NCBI RefSeq assembly: GCF_003863965.1
Contig: NZ_RRCN01000001.1
Span: forward strand, 3,988,304 to 4,052,303
Length of the DNA stretch: 64,000 nucleotides
Source: Paenibacillus oralis
Lineage (GTDB): Bacteria; Bacillota; Bacilli; Paenibacillales; Paenibacillaceae
Direction of reading: 5' to 3'
Of the stretch, positions 16,700 to 26,944 are shown one piece after another. The notes beneath the pieces were generated by a model. The model made no database searches, was not told the origin of the DNA, and was given only the letters and a program-made list of their open reading frames with translations. The position numbers and the translations under genes were made by a program. The first letter of the stretch is position 1, and every line of letters begins with the position of its first letter.

Positions 16700-19165
16700 A
16701 TGATCAGACAAAGCTTTAATCGAGATTGGACAGTGGGACCGCCAAAAGATTTCTTCAACATAGCACCTTGTATGGAGCCTGAACCGGTAACGCTTCCCCA
16801 TGACGCTATGATTGCACAGAAGCGAAGCGCACAATCCGTCAGCGGCGGCAAGAAAGGGTTCTTCGCGGATAAAACGTATGAGTATGTAAAATTATTTCAT
16901 GTGCCGCTCACATATAAAGAGAAACGCGTAACCTTCGAGTTTGAGGGCGTTTATATGAATGCCATGGTGTATATCAATGGCGATTTTGCTGGCCAGCATC
17001 CTTATGGTTATTCCAACTTCTATATCAAGGCAGACCGGTTCCTGAAATATGGCGAGGAAAATGAAATTAAAGTCGTGGCAAAGAGCAACGACGATTCCCG
17101 TTGGTACACGGGTACGGGCATTTATCGGAATACCCAAATCATCGTCTCTGACATGGTGCATATTGCATTGGATGGAGTGAAAATCACGACTCCTGATATA
17201 ACACTCGAACGAGCTATCGTTAATGTTGCTACTATGGTAGAAAACGAAGGAATCCACCCGGAGACGACTACGATCGTAACAGAGATTGTGGATTCAGAGG
17301 GCAACATCGTAGCGACGGATACGGCACCGTTGACGGCTTTCCCTGGAGAACGATTAACTTTGAGACAGCGGCTTTATGTGAAACAGCCAAGCTTATGGAA
17401 TGTAGACACCCCGTATCTATATACCTGCAGAAGTAAAGTGATGCTCGGGGATAACCTGGTTGATGAAGAAATCCATACGTTCGGGATTCGCGCTCTCTCC
17501 CTGGATGCGGAAGCGGGTTTACGAATCAACGGCGAAGTCGTAAAGCTTCGCGGTGCTTGTATCCATCACGATAACGGAGTCATTGGCGCAGCAACGATTG
17601 ATCGGGCCGAACAACGGCGTATAGAAATATTGAAGCAAGCTGGATTTAATGCCATTCGCAGCGCTCACAACCCTATAAGCAAAACTATGCTCGACGCATG
17701 TGATCGCTTAGGCATGCTCGTGATGGATGAGAGCTTTGATACCTGGACGGTGAATAAATCCAGCTATGATTACGCATTGTATTTTCCCGCATGGTGGGAA
17801 GCGGATCTTGAAGCGATGGTGAACAAGGACTTTAATCATCCTTCCGTCATCATGTATTCGATCGGCAATGAAATCCCGGAAAATGGAAGCCCGCATGGAG
17901 CCGCCTGGGGCAGGAAGCTTGCGGAGAAAATACGGAGTCTTGACAACACGAGATATGTGACGAATTCGATTAATGCTTTTCTTTCTGTTCTGGATCAATT
18001 TTTAAAAGCAATGAAAGATCACGTATCTATAAAAGATCGCATGTCAGGTGACGTTAACACGGCTATGGCCAATGCTGGCACCGCCATGAAAAGGGCTCAA
18101 ACCAGTGAACTGGTGACGAAGGCCGTTGCGGAATCTTTCGCGGCAGTTGATATCGCAGGTTACAATTATGCGGATAATCGATATGTCATGGACAGGGCGC
18201 TCTTTCCTAACCGAGTGATTGTTGGCAGTGAAACTTTCCCCAGGGATATTGCCGCAAACTGGAAGTTAGTGAAAGAAAATGGGTATATCATCGGCGACTT
18301 CACTTGGACAGGTTGGAATTATCTTGGAGAGGCCGGGATTGGCATGACTCAGCAGGAGAATTTGAGCCAAGGGCTATCCGGGGCTTATCCTTGGCTCGGG
18401 GCCAATTGCGGAGATATTGATATCCTGGGAAATCGACGTCCCATTTCCTATTATCGTGAAATTGTATTTGGTTTAAGGAAACAGCCCTATCTTGCTATTG
18501 AACGTCCACACTATTATGGAAATAAGCCTACGAACCCTTGGAGCTGGAGCGATACAATTGCCAGTTGGAGTTGGGAAGGATTCGAAGGTAAACCCATTGC
18601 TGTTGAGGTGTATTCTTATGCTGATGAAGTGGAGCTTCTTGTAAACGGGATCACGATTGGGAAAGCAAGCACGGGAGAAAGCAATGACTATAAAGCGGTG
18701 TTTGATACGGTCTATACTCCAGGAGAGATTGTGGCAGTGGCTTATACCGATGGTATTGAAACGGGACGTACGGCGCTTAAATCTGCAGGCAGCGGACTGA
18801 ATTTGAAGGTAGGGGTCGATCGCACGTTCATTACAGCAGATGACAATGATTTGGCATTTGTCTCCATATCACTTGTAGACGATCAAGGCATTTTGAAACC
18901 GCTTTCGGATCGGGAAGTCACTGTTAAAGTAGAAGGTGCTGGCATTCTGCAAGGTTTCGGCAACGCGAATCCGATGACGGAAGAAGATTTTTTTGACAAT
19001 GTCCATTCGACATTTGACGGAAAAGCGCTTGCCGTTATCCGACCAACGGGAAGCGGGGCGATTCACGTATTCGTTGAAGCGGAAGGGTGTCCTTCCCAAG
19101 TACTGCGCATTGAGGCAACCGATCTTGATAATCTTGGGGGGACTTGGAATGGCACAAATAGATAG
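16700..19165 (+). CDS. GH2 glycosidase (beta-galactosidase/glucuronidase family)
   Basis: An 821-residue family 2 glycoside hydrolase with no signal peptide. Domains in order: sugar-binding jelly roll (about 1-150), immunoglobulin-like domain (about 155-265), TIM barrel (about 270-590) and C-terminal beta domains including a DUF4982-like part (VEVYSYADEVELLVNG). The acid/base is Glu391 in YSIGNEIPE and the nucleophile Glu511 in VGSETFPRD; RSAHNP is also conserved. Substrate could be a beta-galactoside, glucuronide or similar. AAAGGAGA precedes ATG 16700. Its last 17 bases overlap the start of the GPH transporter, so the two are likely co-expressed with the upstream GH3. Confidence 0.93.
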   Translation: MIRQSFNRDWTVGPPKDFFNIAPCMEPEPVTLPHDAMIAQKRSAQSVSGGKKGFFADKTYEYVKLFHVPLTYKEKRVTFEFEGVYMNAMVYINGDFAGQHPYGYSNFYIKADRFLKYGEENEIKVVAKSNDDSRWYTGTGIYRNTQIIVSDMVHIALDGVKITTPDITLERAIVNVATMVENEGIHPETTTIVTEIVDSEGNIVATDTAPLTAFPGERLTLRQRLYVKQPSLWNVDTPYLYTCRSKVMLGDNLVDEEIHTFGIRALSLDAEAGLRINGEVVKLRGACIHHDNGVIGAATIDRAEQRRIEILKQAGFNAIRSAHNPISKTMLDACDRLGMLVMDESFDTWTVNKSSYDYALYFPAWWEADLEAMVNKDFNHPSVIMYSIGNEIPENGSPHGAAWGRKLAEKIRSLDNTRYVTNSINAFLSVLDQFLKAMKDHVSIKDRMSGDVNTAMANAGTAMKRAQTSELVTKAVAESFAAVDIAGYNYADNRYVMDRALFPNRVIVGSETFPRDIAANWKLVKENGYIIGDFTWTGWNYLGEAGIGMTQQENLSQGLSGAYPWLGANCGDIDILGNRRPISYYREIVFGLRKQPYLAIERPHYYGNKPTNPWSWSDTIASWSWEGFEGKPIAVEVYSYADEVELLVNGITIGKASTGESNDYKAVFDTVYTPGEIVAVAYTDGIETGRTALKSAGSGLNLKVGVDRTFITADDNDLAFVSISLVDDQGILKPLSDREVTVKVEGAGILQGFGNANPMTEEDFFDNVHSTFDGKALAVIRPTGSGAIHVFVEAEGCPSQVLRIEATDLDNLGGTWNGTNR

Positions 19166-20552
19166 CGTCATATTAGCTGATTCAGGGGAACAGGAGGACA
19201 GGAAATTAAAATTTAGCGAAAAGCTGGCCGTTGTGATTAATGGTTGCTTTGGGACCTTTCATCTTCAAGTTGTTCAATTGTTCATACTATTCTTTTATAC
19301 GGATATTATGAAAATCAATTCTGCCTACGTTGCCGGTTTATTCTTGATCACACGTATTGTCGATGCTTTTCTTACTCCGGCCTTTGGAATTCTAATCGAC
19401 AGAACGACTACTCCATGGGGTAAATATAAACCTTGGTTAATTGCAGGGGGATTACTGACAGGTATCTTCGGATGGTTTACTTACACGAATTTCAATTTAG
19501 GTCCGACAGGAAATTTAATATATGCAACGGTTACTTATTTTCTTTACAGCCTGGTGTTCAATCTCGGTTCAGCTCCCAATACAGCGATGATTCCTGCGGT
19601 AACCAAGCGGATTGATGATAGAGCCTCAATAGGTCAGATCGCATTTTTCTTGTCCATCATTGGAGCGTTGGCAGCACAAATCGGTGTACAACCATTATAT
19701 AAAGTACTTGGACAGGGCAATGATGCAGCAGGCTTCTCATGGATTATGGGAATGATTGCGGTAATAAGCTTAGTCATAGCATTTTATCAGCAACGCACAA
19801 TAAAAGAAAGATATATTGTTCAGGCTCCGGCGAAAGGAAAAGGACCCGCTTTAAAGGAGATGCTTGTAGCGGTCTTTACAAACAAAACAGCAGTCATCGT
19901 TTACCTTTACGTATTTGCCATGCATTTAGCTAACGGTATTCGATCCGGTGCAAGTATTTACTACTTTAAGTATTATTTTCATAATGACAATCTACTGACG
20001 ATAACTGGCCTGGTTGCCATACTTCCAACTATGCTTGGCGTTGGATTAAGTACTGTTGTAAGTAAAAAGTTAAAAATCAAAAAACTCCTTATTATATCAT
20101 CAATCGTTAATATCGTTTCAATGTTTATGGTCATGTTTATTCCTTCATCAGCGACAGGAGTTAATCTATATATTGTCTTCCTTGTGCTATTGAGCTTTTT
20201 TACCGGATTAGCTACCCCTGCACAAGGTACAATGTTGCCCGCTGCTATGGATTATACAGAATGGAAGACCAAAATGAACATCAACGCCTTCATGGGCTCG
20301 TTACAAGGGTTTTTAACTACATTTGCGACTGCATTATCCGGTTCAATTACAGCAGGAGTGCTTGCTGTAGTAGGGTATGTTGGCGGTGCGGCAGAGCAAA
20401 GCAGCACGAGCCTTTTTGGTCTTAAATTGCTTGTGGGCGTTGTCCCTGCTGTCATATTCCTGCTTACCTTAGGCGTAGCGTTTTTTGATTTAACTGAAGA
20501 AAAGCAGAAGCAGATAACGAAGGAATTGGCAGAACGAAGAAAAACATTGTAA
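19149..20552 (+). CDS. GPH-family sugar symporter (first copy)
   Basis: A 467-residue glycoside-pentoside-hexuronide symporter of the major facilitator type with about twelve membrane segments. The first segments (FHLQVVQLFILFFYTDIMKI), the loop GILIDRTTTPWGKYKPW and the late motif PAAMDYTEWKT are typical of GPH carriers such as melibiose and xyloside transporters. It imports a small glycoside with a cation. ATG 19149 follows a GGGGGGA site and lies inside the end of the GH2 gene; upstream in-frame starts have no ribosome site. It probably supplies substrate to the neighbouring GH3 and GH2. A clear paralog sits at 59905. Confidence 0.93.
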   Translation: MAQIDSVILADSGEQEDRKLKFSEKLAVVINGCFGTFHLQVVQLFILFFYTDIMKINSAYVAGLFLITRIVDAFLTPAFGILIDRTTTPWGKYKPWLIAGGLLTGIFGWFTYTNFNLGPTGNLIYATVTYFLYSLVFNLGSAPNTAMIPAVTKRIDDRASIGQIAFFLSIIGALAAQIGVQPLYKVLGQGNDAAGFSWIMGMIAVISLVIAFYQQRTIKERYIVQAPAKGKGPALKEMLVAVFTNKTAVIVYLYVFAMHLANGIRSGASIYYFKYYFHNDNLLTITGLVAILPTMLGVGLSTVVSKKLKIKKLLIISSIVNIVSMFMVMFIPSSATGVNLYIVFLVLLSFFTGLATPAQGTMLPAAMDYTEWKTKMNINAFMGSLQGFLTTFATALSGSITAGVLAVVGYVGGAAEQSSTSLFGLKLLVGVVPAVIFLLTLGVAFFDLTEEKQKQITKELAERRKTL

Positions 20553-20573
20553 AGAGTCAGGAGGTAGCACAAT

Positions 20574-20957
20574 ATGAAATTTAACGAGAAAACACGCATC
20601 GGCATCCTTTACCAGAATGAACCGTCGCGTGCCGTGATCGTTCGCCGGGTTCCGGCTCTACAGGGGGCGGCGCCAGAAATCGCATCCATTATTAAGAGTT
20701 TCACGATCGAACAATACTTCCAAATGGCCAAAGACCAAGTAACGCCAGGTTGGCTTTCGGAGACACTGGCAGAGTTGGCCGATGTACCTTACGTAGCGGA
20801 GCCAGAGGAACCAGAAAAACTGCCGTCTTTCGATTATGCGGACGGAACACCTTACATCCCCGTTGGAACCACCTGTTACGCCTGAACGCATCAAGGCGAC
20901 GAACTGGAGGAGGAAACTTCGGAGAAAATTTATAAATATATCAGAATAATAGAGCAT
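20574..20957 (+). pseudogene. N-terminal remnant of a DUF4038/DUF5605-like glycoside hydrolase
   Basis: A frame with a good ribosome site (GGAGG, ATG 20574) encodes about 103 residues ending DGTPYIPVGTTCYA and then TGA at 20883. Reading through the stop gives THQGDELEEET, the continuation expected for DUF5060/DUF4038/DUF5605 hydrolases, where the residue at the stop is normally Trp (TGG). Some 20 codons later similarity is lost and a TAA follows. So a TGG-to-TGA change and a large 3' deletion killed the gene. It follows the GPH symporter by 22 bases and was probably the symporter's partner hydrolase. Confidence 0.75.
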
Positions 20958-21009
20958 TAACCCAGCAGGTCAAAAATTACAATCCATAATGCAAGGGAGA
21001 GATTTGAAA

Positions 21010-23295
21010 TTGACGAGAGACATTGCTGAACTTGTTGCGCTACTGACACTGGAAGAAAAAGCAGGATTGTGTTCGGGAGCGTCCTTCTGGACGACCAAGG
21101 CGATCGAGCGGCTAGGTATTCCTTCTATCCTACTGACGGATGGGCCTCACGGTGTACGCAAGCAAACCGGCGATGCTGATCACATGGGCCTCAACGAGAG
21201 CGTACCATCAACCTGCTTCCCTTCGGCGGTAGGCATGGCGAGCTCCTGGAATCGCGATTTGGTACGAAGGGTCGGAGAGGCACTTGGGAAGGAAAGCCAA
21301 GCAGAAGTCGTCTCCATATTGCTCGGTCCCGGCGTAAATATAAAACGTTCTCCGCTCTGCGGAAGGAATTTTGAGTATTTCTCGGAAGATCCCTATCTAA
21401 CAGGCGAGCTGGCAGCTGAACACATCGCAGGTGTTCAAAGCCAAGGAGTGGGCACCTCGATCAAGCATTTCGCTGCGAACAACCAAGAACATCGGCGGAC
21501 AACGTCGGACTCTATCGTCGATGAGCGGACGCTTCGGGAAATCTATTTGACCGGTTTCGAAATCGCAGTCAAGAAATCGCAACCATGGACTGTCATGGCG
21601 GCATATAACCGTCTAAATGGCACGTATTGTTCGGAGAATGAGACATTGTTGACTCGCATTTTGAAGGAAGAATGGGGGCATGAAGGCATCGTCCTTTCCG
21701 ACTGGGGTGCCGTGAATGACGCGGCGGCCAGCGTAGCTGCCGGCATGGAGCTTGAAATGCCGTCCAGTAATGGTGCAGGGCAACGGAAGATCATCGCCGC
21801 AGTGGAGAGCGGGGAACTGTCCGAAGAAGCCTTAAATCGCGCGGTGGAGCGATTATTACGCATTAACTTTAAAGCTGACGATAACCGTAAACCAGATGTG
21901 ACGTACGACAAAGATGTTCATCACCAACTAGCCCGGGAGGTCGCACGGGAGTCGATGGTGCTTCTTAAGAACGAAGACGGGATGCTTCCGCTTCAGAAGT
22001 CGGGCAAGATCGCAGTTATCGGGGCGATGGCGGAGCAAGTGCGCTACCAGGGAGGCGGGAGCTCGCACATTAACCCGACGAGGCTGGACAACATTCGTGA
22101 AGAGATGGAAGTCGCTGCGGGTGAGGAGGCGGAGATACGGTTTGCGAAAGGTTACCATCTGGACCGAGACGATGATGACGATACTTTAGTCGAAGAAGCC
22201 AAGTCTATTGCAAGCGGGGCCGACGTTGCCGTTTTATTCGTCGGGTTGCCGGATCGTTACGAATCGGAAAGCTATGACCGCAGGAATCTCGACATGCCGG
22301 CTAATCAGGTACATTTGATTGAACGAGTGGCATCCGTGCAACCGAATGTCGTCGTGGTACTTAGCAACGGAGCTCCGATCGTAATGCCGTGGCTCCCACA
22401 AGCAAAGTCCGTTTTGGAAGCCTATTTAGGAGGGCAGGCAGCTGGTGGTGCGATCGCAGACATTTTGTTCGGCATCACGAATCCGAGCGGGAAGCTGGCA
22501 GAAACTTTTCCGCTGAGCTTAAAGCAAAACCCATCGCATCCTTTCTTTCCAGGGGAAGGAGACAAAGTGGAGTACCGAGAAGGCATATTCGTTGGTTACC
22601 GCTATTACGAAACGAAAGATATTACACCGCTGTTTCCTTTCGGACACGGTTTAAGCTATACGACGTTCACATATTCAGACCTAAGACTAGATCAGTCGCG
22701 GATAACCGATCAAGAAACCTTGCATGCTTACGTAAAGGTAAAGAACACGGGAGGGCGTTTCGGGCAAGAAATCGTTCAGTTCTACGTGCGAGCCGTTTCT
22801 TCCAACGTCCTAAGGCCGGAGAAGGAATTGAAGGGATTTATGAAGGTTGCCCTCGAGCCCGGCGAGGAGAAAGTCGTTTCCGTCACGCTCGACAAGCGCA
22901 GCTTCGCATACTATAACGTTGAGCTGAAGGATTGGCATGTCGAAACAGGAGAATACGAGGTGTTAGTCGGTGCATCCTCACGTGATATTCTTCTTCGAGA
23001 TACAATTTCTGTGCAATCAACAGTACATCTTGTACCGATATTCCACATGAATACTACGATTGGTGAAATCATGGCGAATCCCAAGACTCTACCGATCATG
23101 CAGTCAATGCAACTTGTGCCACCAGAGAACCCTAGCCAATCTGATGCCGTCAATGCGAAAATGATGGCGGCAATAATTCGCGACATGCCGCTGCGCGCAT
23201 TGCTTTCCAATAGCCGAGGGAAGATAACGGAAGAGTCGCTCACTATCTTGATAAATCGATTAAACGAAGCTATATATGGGGGGGATGGAAAATGA
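21010..23295 (+). CDS. GH3 beta-glycosidase (second copy)
   Basis: A family 3 hydrolase of 761 residues, cytoplasmic, strongly similar in order and motifs to the GH3 at 14392: [41 protein letters not shown] and nucleophile Asp231 in [10 protein letters not shown]-terminal fibronectin-like domain follows [14 protein letters not shown] 21010 is preferred as start: AGGGAG lies ten bases upstream and it makes the N-terminus and the nucleophile number match the paralog exactly; ATG 20989 has no ribosome site. Its end overlaps the GH20 start as ATGA. It cleaves terminal beta-linked sugars; preference relative to the first copy is unknown. Confidence 0.92.
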   Translation: MTRDIAELVALLTLEEKAGLCSGASFWTTKAIERLGIPSILLTDGPHGVRKQTGDADHMGLNESVPSTCFPSAVGMASSWNRDLVRRVGEALGKESQAEVVSILLGPGVNIKRSPLCGRNFEYFSEDPYLTGELAAEHIAGVQSQGVGTSIKHFAANNQEHRRTTSDSIVDERTLREIYLTGFEIAVKKSQPWTVMAAYNRLNGTYCSENETLLTRILKEEWGHEGIVLSDWGAVNDAAASVAAGMELEMPSSNGAGQRKIIAAVESGELSEEALNRAVERLLRINFKADDNRKPDVTYDKDVHHQLAREVARESMVLLKNEDGMLPLQKSGKIAVIGAMAEQVRYQGGGSSHINPTRLDNIREEMEVAAGEEAEIRFAKGYHLDRDDDDDTLVEEAKSIASGADVAVLFVGLPDRYESESYDRRNLDMPANQVHLIERVASVQPNVVVVLSNGAPIVMPWLPQAKSVLEAYLGGQAAGGAIADILFGITNPSGKLAETFPLSLKQNPSHPFFPGEGDKVEYREGIFVGYRYYETKDITPLFPFGHGLSYTTFTYSDLRLDQSRITDQETLHAYVKVKNTGGRFGQEIVQFYVRAVSSNVLRPEKELKGFMKVALEPGEEKVVSVTLDKRSFAYYNVELKDWHVETGEYEVLVGASSRDILLRDTISVQSTVHLVPIFHMNTTIGEIMANPKTLPIMQSMQLVPPENPSQSDAVNAKMMAAIIRDMPLRALLSNSRGKITEESLTILINRLNEAIYGGDGK

Positions 23296-24911
23296 TTGTC
23301 ATTCCAAAAGTTAACGGGGAGATATTGAAAAATAACGGGGCGGGCTATTTTTTAGTGAAGGATGAATTGCAAGTCGACATCGGTGATTTTGCTCCATGGG
23401 CAATTCGTGCGTTCGTCGAAAGAATCAAACAAAACTGTAATATATCAGCGGGGATCACCGGCAGCGATGCAGACTTAACGCTAATCCGCAATTCTTTATT
23501 GGAGCAAGAAGGTTACACCATCGAAGTTTTGCCGGAGACCATCAAGCTGAGCGCCTCAAATGAAACCGGCGCGATTTTGGGGCTGTCCACCGTATATCAG
23601 ATGTTTGTTGAAGCCATGCAAACGAATCAATATGGCATAGAGCCGCAATCTTTTAGCGACGAGCCCAAATATAAACATAGGGGTCTTATGGTCGATGTGG
23701 GGCGGCACTTCTTCGATGCGGATGAAATGAAGAAAATCATTGAGGAAATGTCCGTTTATAAACTGAATGTCTTGCATTGGCATCTATCTGAGGACCAAGG
23801 TTGGCGAATCGAGAGTAAGATCTACCCCAAATTGCACGAAAACGCTTCAAACGGACAATATTATACTCAGGAACAGATTAAGGAAATCGTTCAATTTGCG
23901 AAGGAGCGCGGCATTGATGTCATTCCGGAAATCGATATGCCCGGACACTGTTCTGCCGCGATTTCCGCGTACAAAGAGTTGAGTTGCTTTGACGAGGAGA
24001 TACCTGTGGCGACAACGTACGGCGTGTTTCGGGTTGTCATGTGTGCCGGTAAGGAAAGCACCTACCAATGGATCCGCAATCTTCTGGATGAAGTGACGGA
24101 GTTATTCCCGTCGAAATACTTCCATCTTGGGGGCGATGAATGTCCCAAGGACAAGTGGAACCAATGTCCGCATTGCAGAGAGCGAATGAGACAAAATGGT
24201 ATAGACAGCTATGAAGACTTACAGGGATATTTCATGAACGAAATTAAAGAATATCTCGGTAGAAAAGGGAAAACGGTGATCGGTTGGAATGACATCTTGA
24301 AGGCCAATAATGTATCTAAAGATATGGTCATTCAATATTGGTTGGAGTCGACGCCGGAATCCTATGCATATCCCTACTTTGAGGCCGGGCAGAAGATGGT
24401 ATTTTCCGATATGTTCAATTTGTATTTCAGTTCTCCGCATTGCATGGTGCAGTTCAAAAAGATTTACGAATTCCAGCCCAAGATTCGCGAACACACCGGG
24501 CTAAAAGGCGACAATATTTTGGGATTGGAAGCGGCGATCTGGACCGAAACGATCACAACAAACGAAGAATTAGAATCCCTGCTCGCTCTGCGCATACAGG
24601 CGTTAGCGGAAGCCGCTTGGACAAACGATAGGAACTATGAGGAATTTCTGGAACGGTTAAAGGCACATATCGATACAAACCAAATGACTAAACTCTATTC
24701 CCTGCCATTTGAGGAAGTTGCGCTCACTGAAGATCAAGCCATGATGAAAGCACTGGAATATATGCGGACGATGGCTGGCCCGATGAGAGAATTATTTACA
24801 GATACGGGACTAACACAGGAAGAGCATGACATGATCGGCAAGCTGCTTCAGGCCGAGGTATTCGGCGATACGGATATTCGAGAGTTGACCAAGAAAATGG
24901 GTTTGGTGTGA
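23292..24911 (+). CDS. GH20 beta-N-acetylhexosaminidase
   Basis: A 539-residue family 20 enzyme without a signal peptide. An N-terminal alpha/beta domain (GH20b type, about 1-125) precedes the barrel, which starts [15 protein letters not shown]. The catalytic pair is Asp282-Glu283 in [10 protein letters not shown], and [10 protein letters not shown] and EIDMPGH are conserved. It removes terminal N-acetylglucosamine or N-acetylgalactosamine from glycans by substrate-assisted catalysis. ATG overlaps the preceding GH3 stop by four bases, so the two are translationally coupled. It points to an amino-sugar-containing oligosaccharide among the substrates of this cluster. Confidence 0.93.
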   Translation: MIVIPKVNGEILKNNGAGYFLVKDELQVDIGDFAPWAIRAFVERIKQNCNISAGITGSDADLTLIRNSLLEQEGYTIEVLPETIKLSASNETGAILGLSTVYQMFVEAMQTNQYGIEPQSFSDEPKYKHRGLMVDVGRHFFDADEMKKIIEEMSVYKLNVLHWHLSEDQGWRIESKIYPKLHENASNGQYYTQEQIKEIVQFAKERGIDVIPEIDMPGHCSAAISAYKELSCFDEEIPVATTYGVFRVVMCAGKESTYQWIRNLLDEVTELFPSKYFHLGGDECPKDKWNQCPHCRERMRQNGIDSYEDLQGYFMNEIKEYLGRKGKTVIGWNDILKANNVSKDMVIQYWLESTPESYAYPYFEAGQKMVFSDMFNLYFSSPHCMVQFKKIYEFQPKIREHTGLKGDNILGLEAAIWTETITTNEELESLLALRIQALAEAAWTNDRNYEEFLERLKAHIDTNQMTKLYSLPFEEVALTEDQAMMKALEYMRTMAGPMRELFTDTGLTQEEHDMIGKLLQAEVFGDTDIRELTKKMGLV

Positions 24912-24950
24912 GTTTTGAGTAAAGTAAAAGGAGTTAGGGAGTTCGTAGGA

Positions 24951-26540
24951 ATGAGTTATGCTTGTAATCCGATGAGTGTTCCGTACAAGTATCAATTTGT
25001 TGATGATCAGGGAATATTAAAGTTCTACAGGGAAGCTGCCGATCCCTCTATGATTTATTTTAATGAAAAACACTTCGTTTTTCCGTGATGGAAAAGTGTA
25101 TTTTTACTGGGGTTGCTCTAATCTCACTCCTATTTGGGGAGCGGAAATAAATCCGGCTGATATGAAACCGACTATGGAGCCGGTCGAGCTTATTCGTAGC
25201 AACCAGTCTGTTATAGGCTATGAACGAAATGGAGAACATCATATTGCACCACCTCAAAGTCCTGAACGGATTGAGGAGTTGGTTCAATTAACCGCCAGTA
25301 AAATGAGTGATGTTACGGAGGAAATGTTAAGTCGACTTAGAGTTGTATTCAGTAATGAACCATACATCGAGGGGGCATGGATGGATAAGCATAATGGCAA
25401 GTACTATTTACAGTATGCAAGTCCGGCTACGCAGTATAACACTTATTCAGACGGTGTATATGTATCAGAGCATCCGCTGGGACCATTTACCCTTGCAATA
25501 AACAACCCATACTCCTATAAGCAGAGAGGCTCTATTACGGGAGCAGGGCACGGTTCTACGATGAAAGATCGCCACCGGAATTATTGGCATGCATCTTCTA
25601 TGAGAATCAGTGTTAATCACCGTTTTGAAAGAAGGTTAGGAGTGTGGCCAGCGGGATTCGATTAAGATGGGGAATTGTTCTGTAATCAGCGCTTTGGTGT
25701 TTGGTCAATGAAGATGGAACAGGCAAAAATGAACCCTTGGCGTACCCCGGAGTGGATGCTTCTCTCACATCGAAAACCTGCAACAGCGTCATCATTTGTA
25801 GAAGGAAAAGATGCTTCAAAAGCTACAAATGAAGATGTTCGTACCTGGTGGAGAGCAGCATCCAATGAATCTGGTGAGTGGCTTCAGATCGATCTTATGT
25901 TCCATGTGATGTGCACGCCATACAAATTAATTTTGCCGATGACGGGATAACTTTGCCTTTGCCTGAAGGAGCAGTTTTACAAGAAAATAGATACATCGAC
26001 CCAAGATAGCACTATACCAGGTGGCTACTGGAAGGGTAGCTGGATGGAGAACAATTCTTCGCAATAGAAGATAAAAGCAAGGCAAGTACAGATTTATCGC
26101 ATGATCTTATCTCTTAAGCCACGAAATTGGATTTGAGTCTAGGGTACTAAACATAGTAAGCTATCGTAAGAGAAGAAGGAGTAAGCGTTCGATAAATTAG
26201 ATGTACAATTCAGGAGCTTCCTTACAATCAATCCGCTTGCATTTCTGGGTTTCGAGTATTTGGAATCGGTAACGGGGAACTTCCGGAAAAGGTATCAGGA
26301 ATAAAAACTGAACTGGTGACCTTTCTCGATCTATATGTGAATTGGGATCAAGCTGATGTCGTTGGATATAATGTCCTTTGGGGCTTCGCCCCTGATAAAT
26401 TATATCACAGTTATATGGTTTATGATCGAAATAAAGTCACGATTGGTGCACTGATCAAAGGTCAGTCGCTTTGTGTAAGAGTTGATTCTTTCAACGAAAA
26501 GGGAATTACCGAAAGGGAGGTTTACAAAGTCATCGAGTAA
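24951..26540 (+). pseudogene. Dead GH43-type hydrolase, paralog of the gene at 36088
   Basis: The frame from ATG 24951 matches the N-terminus of the intact gene at 36088 (YKYQF, REAADPSMIYFN), then meets TGA at 25086. About 75 codons present in the intact copy are missing here, and the frame resumes at DGKVYFYWGCSN. Further lesions are a stop where the intact copy has Gln (FD-stop-DGE, about 25663), a frameshift near 25915 and more stops around 26000-26150. The last part (YVNWDQADVVGYNVLWGF to VIE, 26316-26540) matches the intact C-terminal domain. The apparent small frames at 25063, 25675 and 26316 are pieces of this one gene, not separate genes. Confidence 0.88.
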
Positions 26541-26555
26541 ATATCAGTCCAGTTC

Positions 26556-26876
26556 TTTTTCATCGTCACTAATTTCATGGTAGGGAAGTTTGTTTAAAAG
26601 GATGCCAAATAACAAGTTCAGCATACTCAAACAGGAGAACTCGAAGCCTTTTGGGCGTGCGAAGTATTGGTATGCCATTTCAATGATCAATGACGTTATT
26701 TGTACGAATCCCCCGAAAATAGCTTTTGCAAAAATTAGGGGAAATCTGGAGGCGTAATAAGGTCGATTTGCCTTCTAAGGCTCGAATTTCGTGGGGCTGG
26801 TTGGAATTGAAAACTATGGAGGAACCGCCTTCCAGCTCATAAACTTGTTGTTTAGTGAACAGGCTAATTTACTTTC
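26556..26876 (-). pseudogene. Degraded partial copy of the AraC gene at 7813-8790
   Basis: On the + strand this stretch follows 8294-8665 almost base for base (for example the shared TTTCATGGTAGGGAAGTTTG), with scattered substitutions and one internal deletion of about 58 bases after GACGTTAT. It covers the middle of the regulator only; both the cupin start and the helix-turn-helix end are missing. No reading frame survives. The orientation is the same as that of the intact gene. Confidence 0.85.
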
Positions 26877-26912
26877 TTTAATGGAGTTTAGTTGAGTACT
26901 ATTGGCGCAAGA

Positions 26913-26940
26913 GTATGGGGGGGGGGAGTCCCCCCCATAC
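26913..26940. terminator. G-run/C-run hairpin
   Basis: GTAT followed by ten G, AGT, seven C and ATAC forms a very stable hairpin just past the 3' end of the minus-strand response regulator gene. No T run follows on the minus strand, but position suggests a terminator. Confidence 0.5.
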
Positions 26941-26944
26941 GCGA

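Noticed and set aside
20883..20885. Possible recoding of TGA as Trp or selenocysteine in the DUF4038-like gene
   Set aside because: The frame ends only about 20 codons later and most of the enzyme is missing, so an ordinary nonsense mutation in a dead gene explains it.
22389..22916. 175-codon plus-strand frame
   Set aside because: Out-of-frame shadow of the second GH3 gene, Arg-rich as expected from reading GC-rich codons off frame.
25063..25665. Independent 200-codon gene
   Set aside because: It is the middle of the broken GH43 copy; its apparent start codes out of frame over the real N-terminus and the protein begins inside the propeller.
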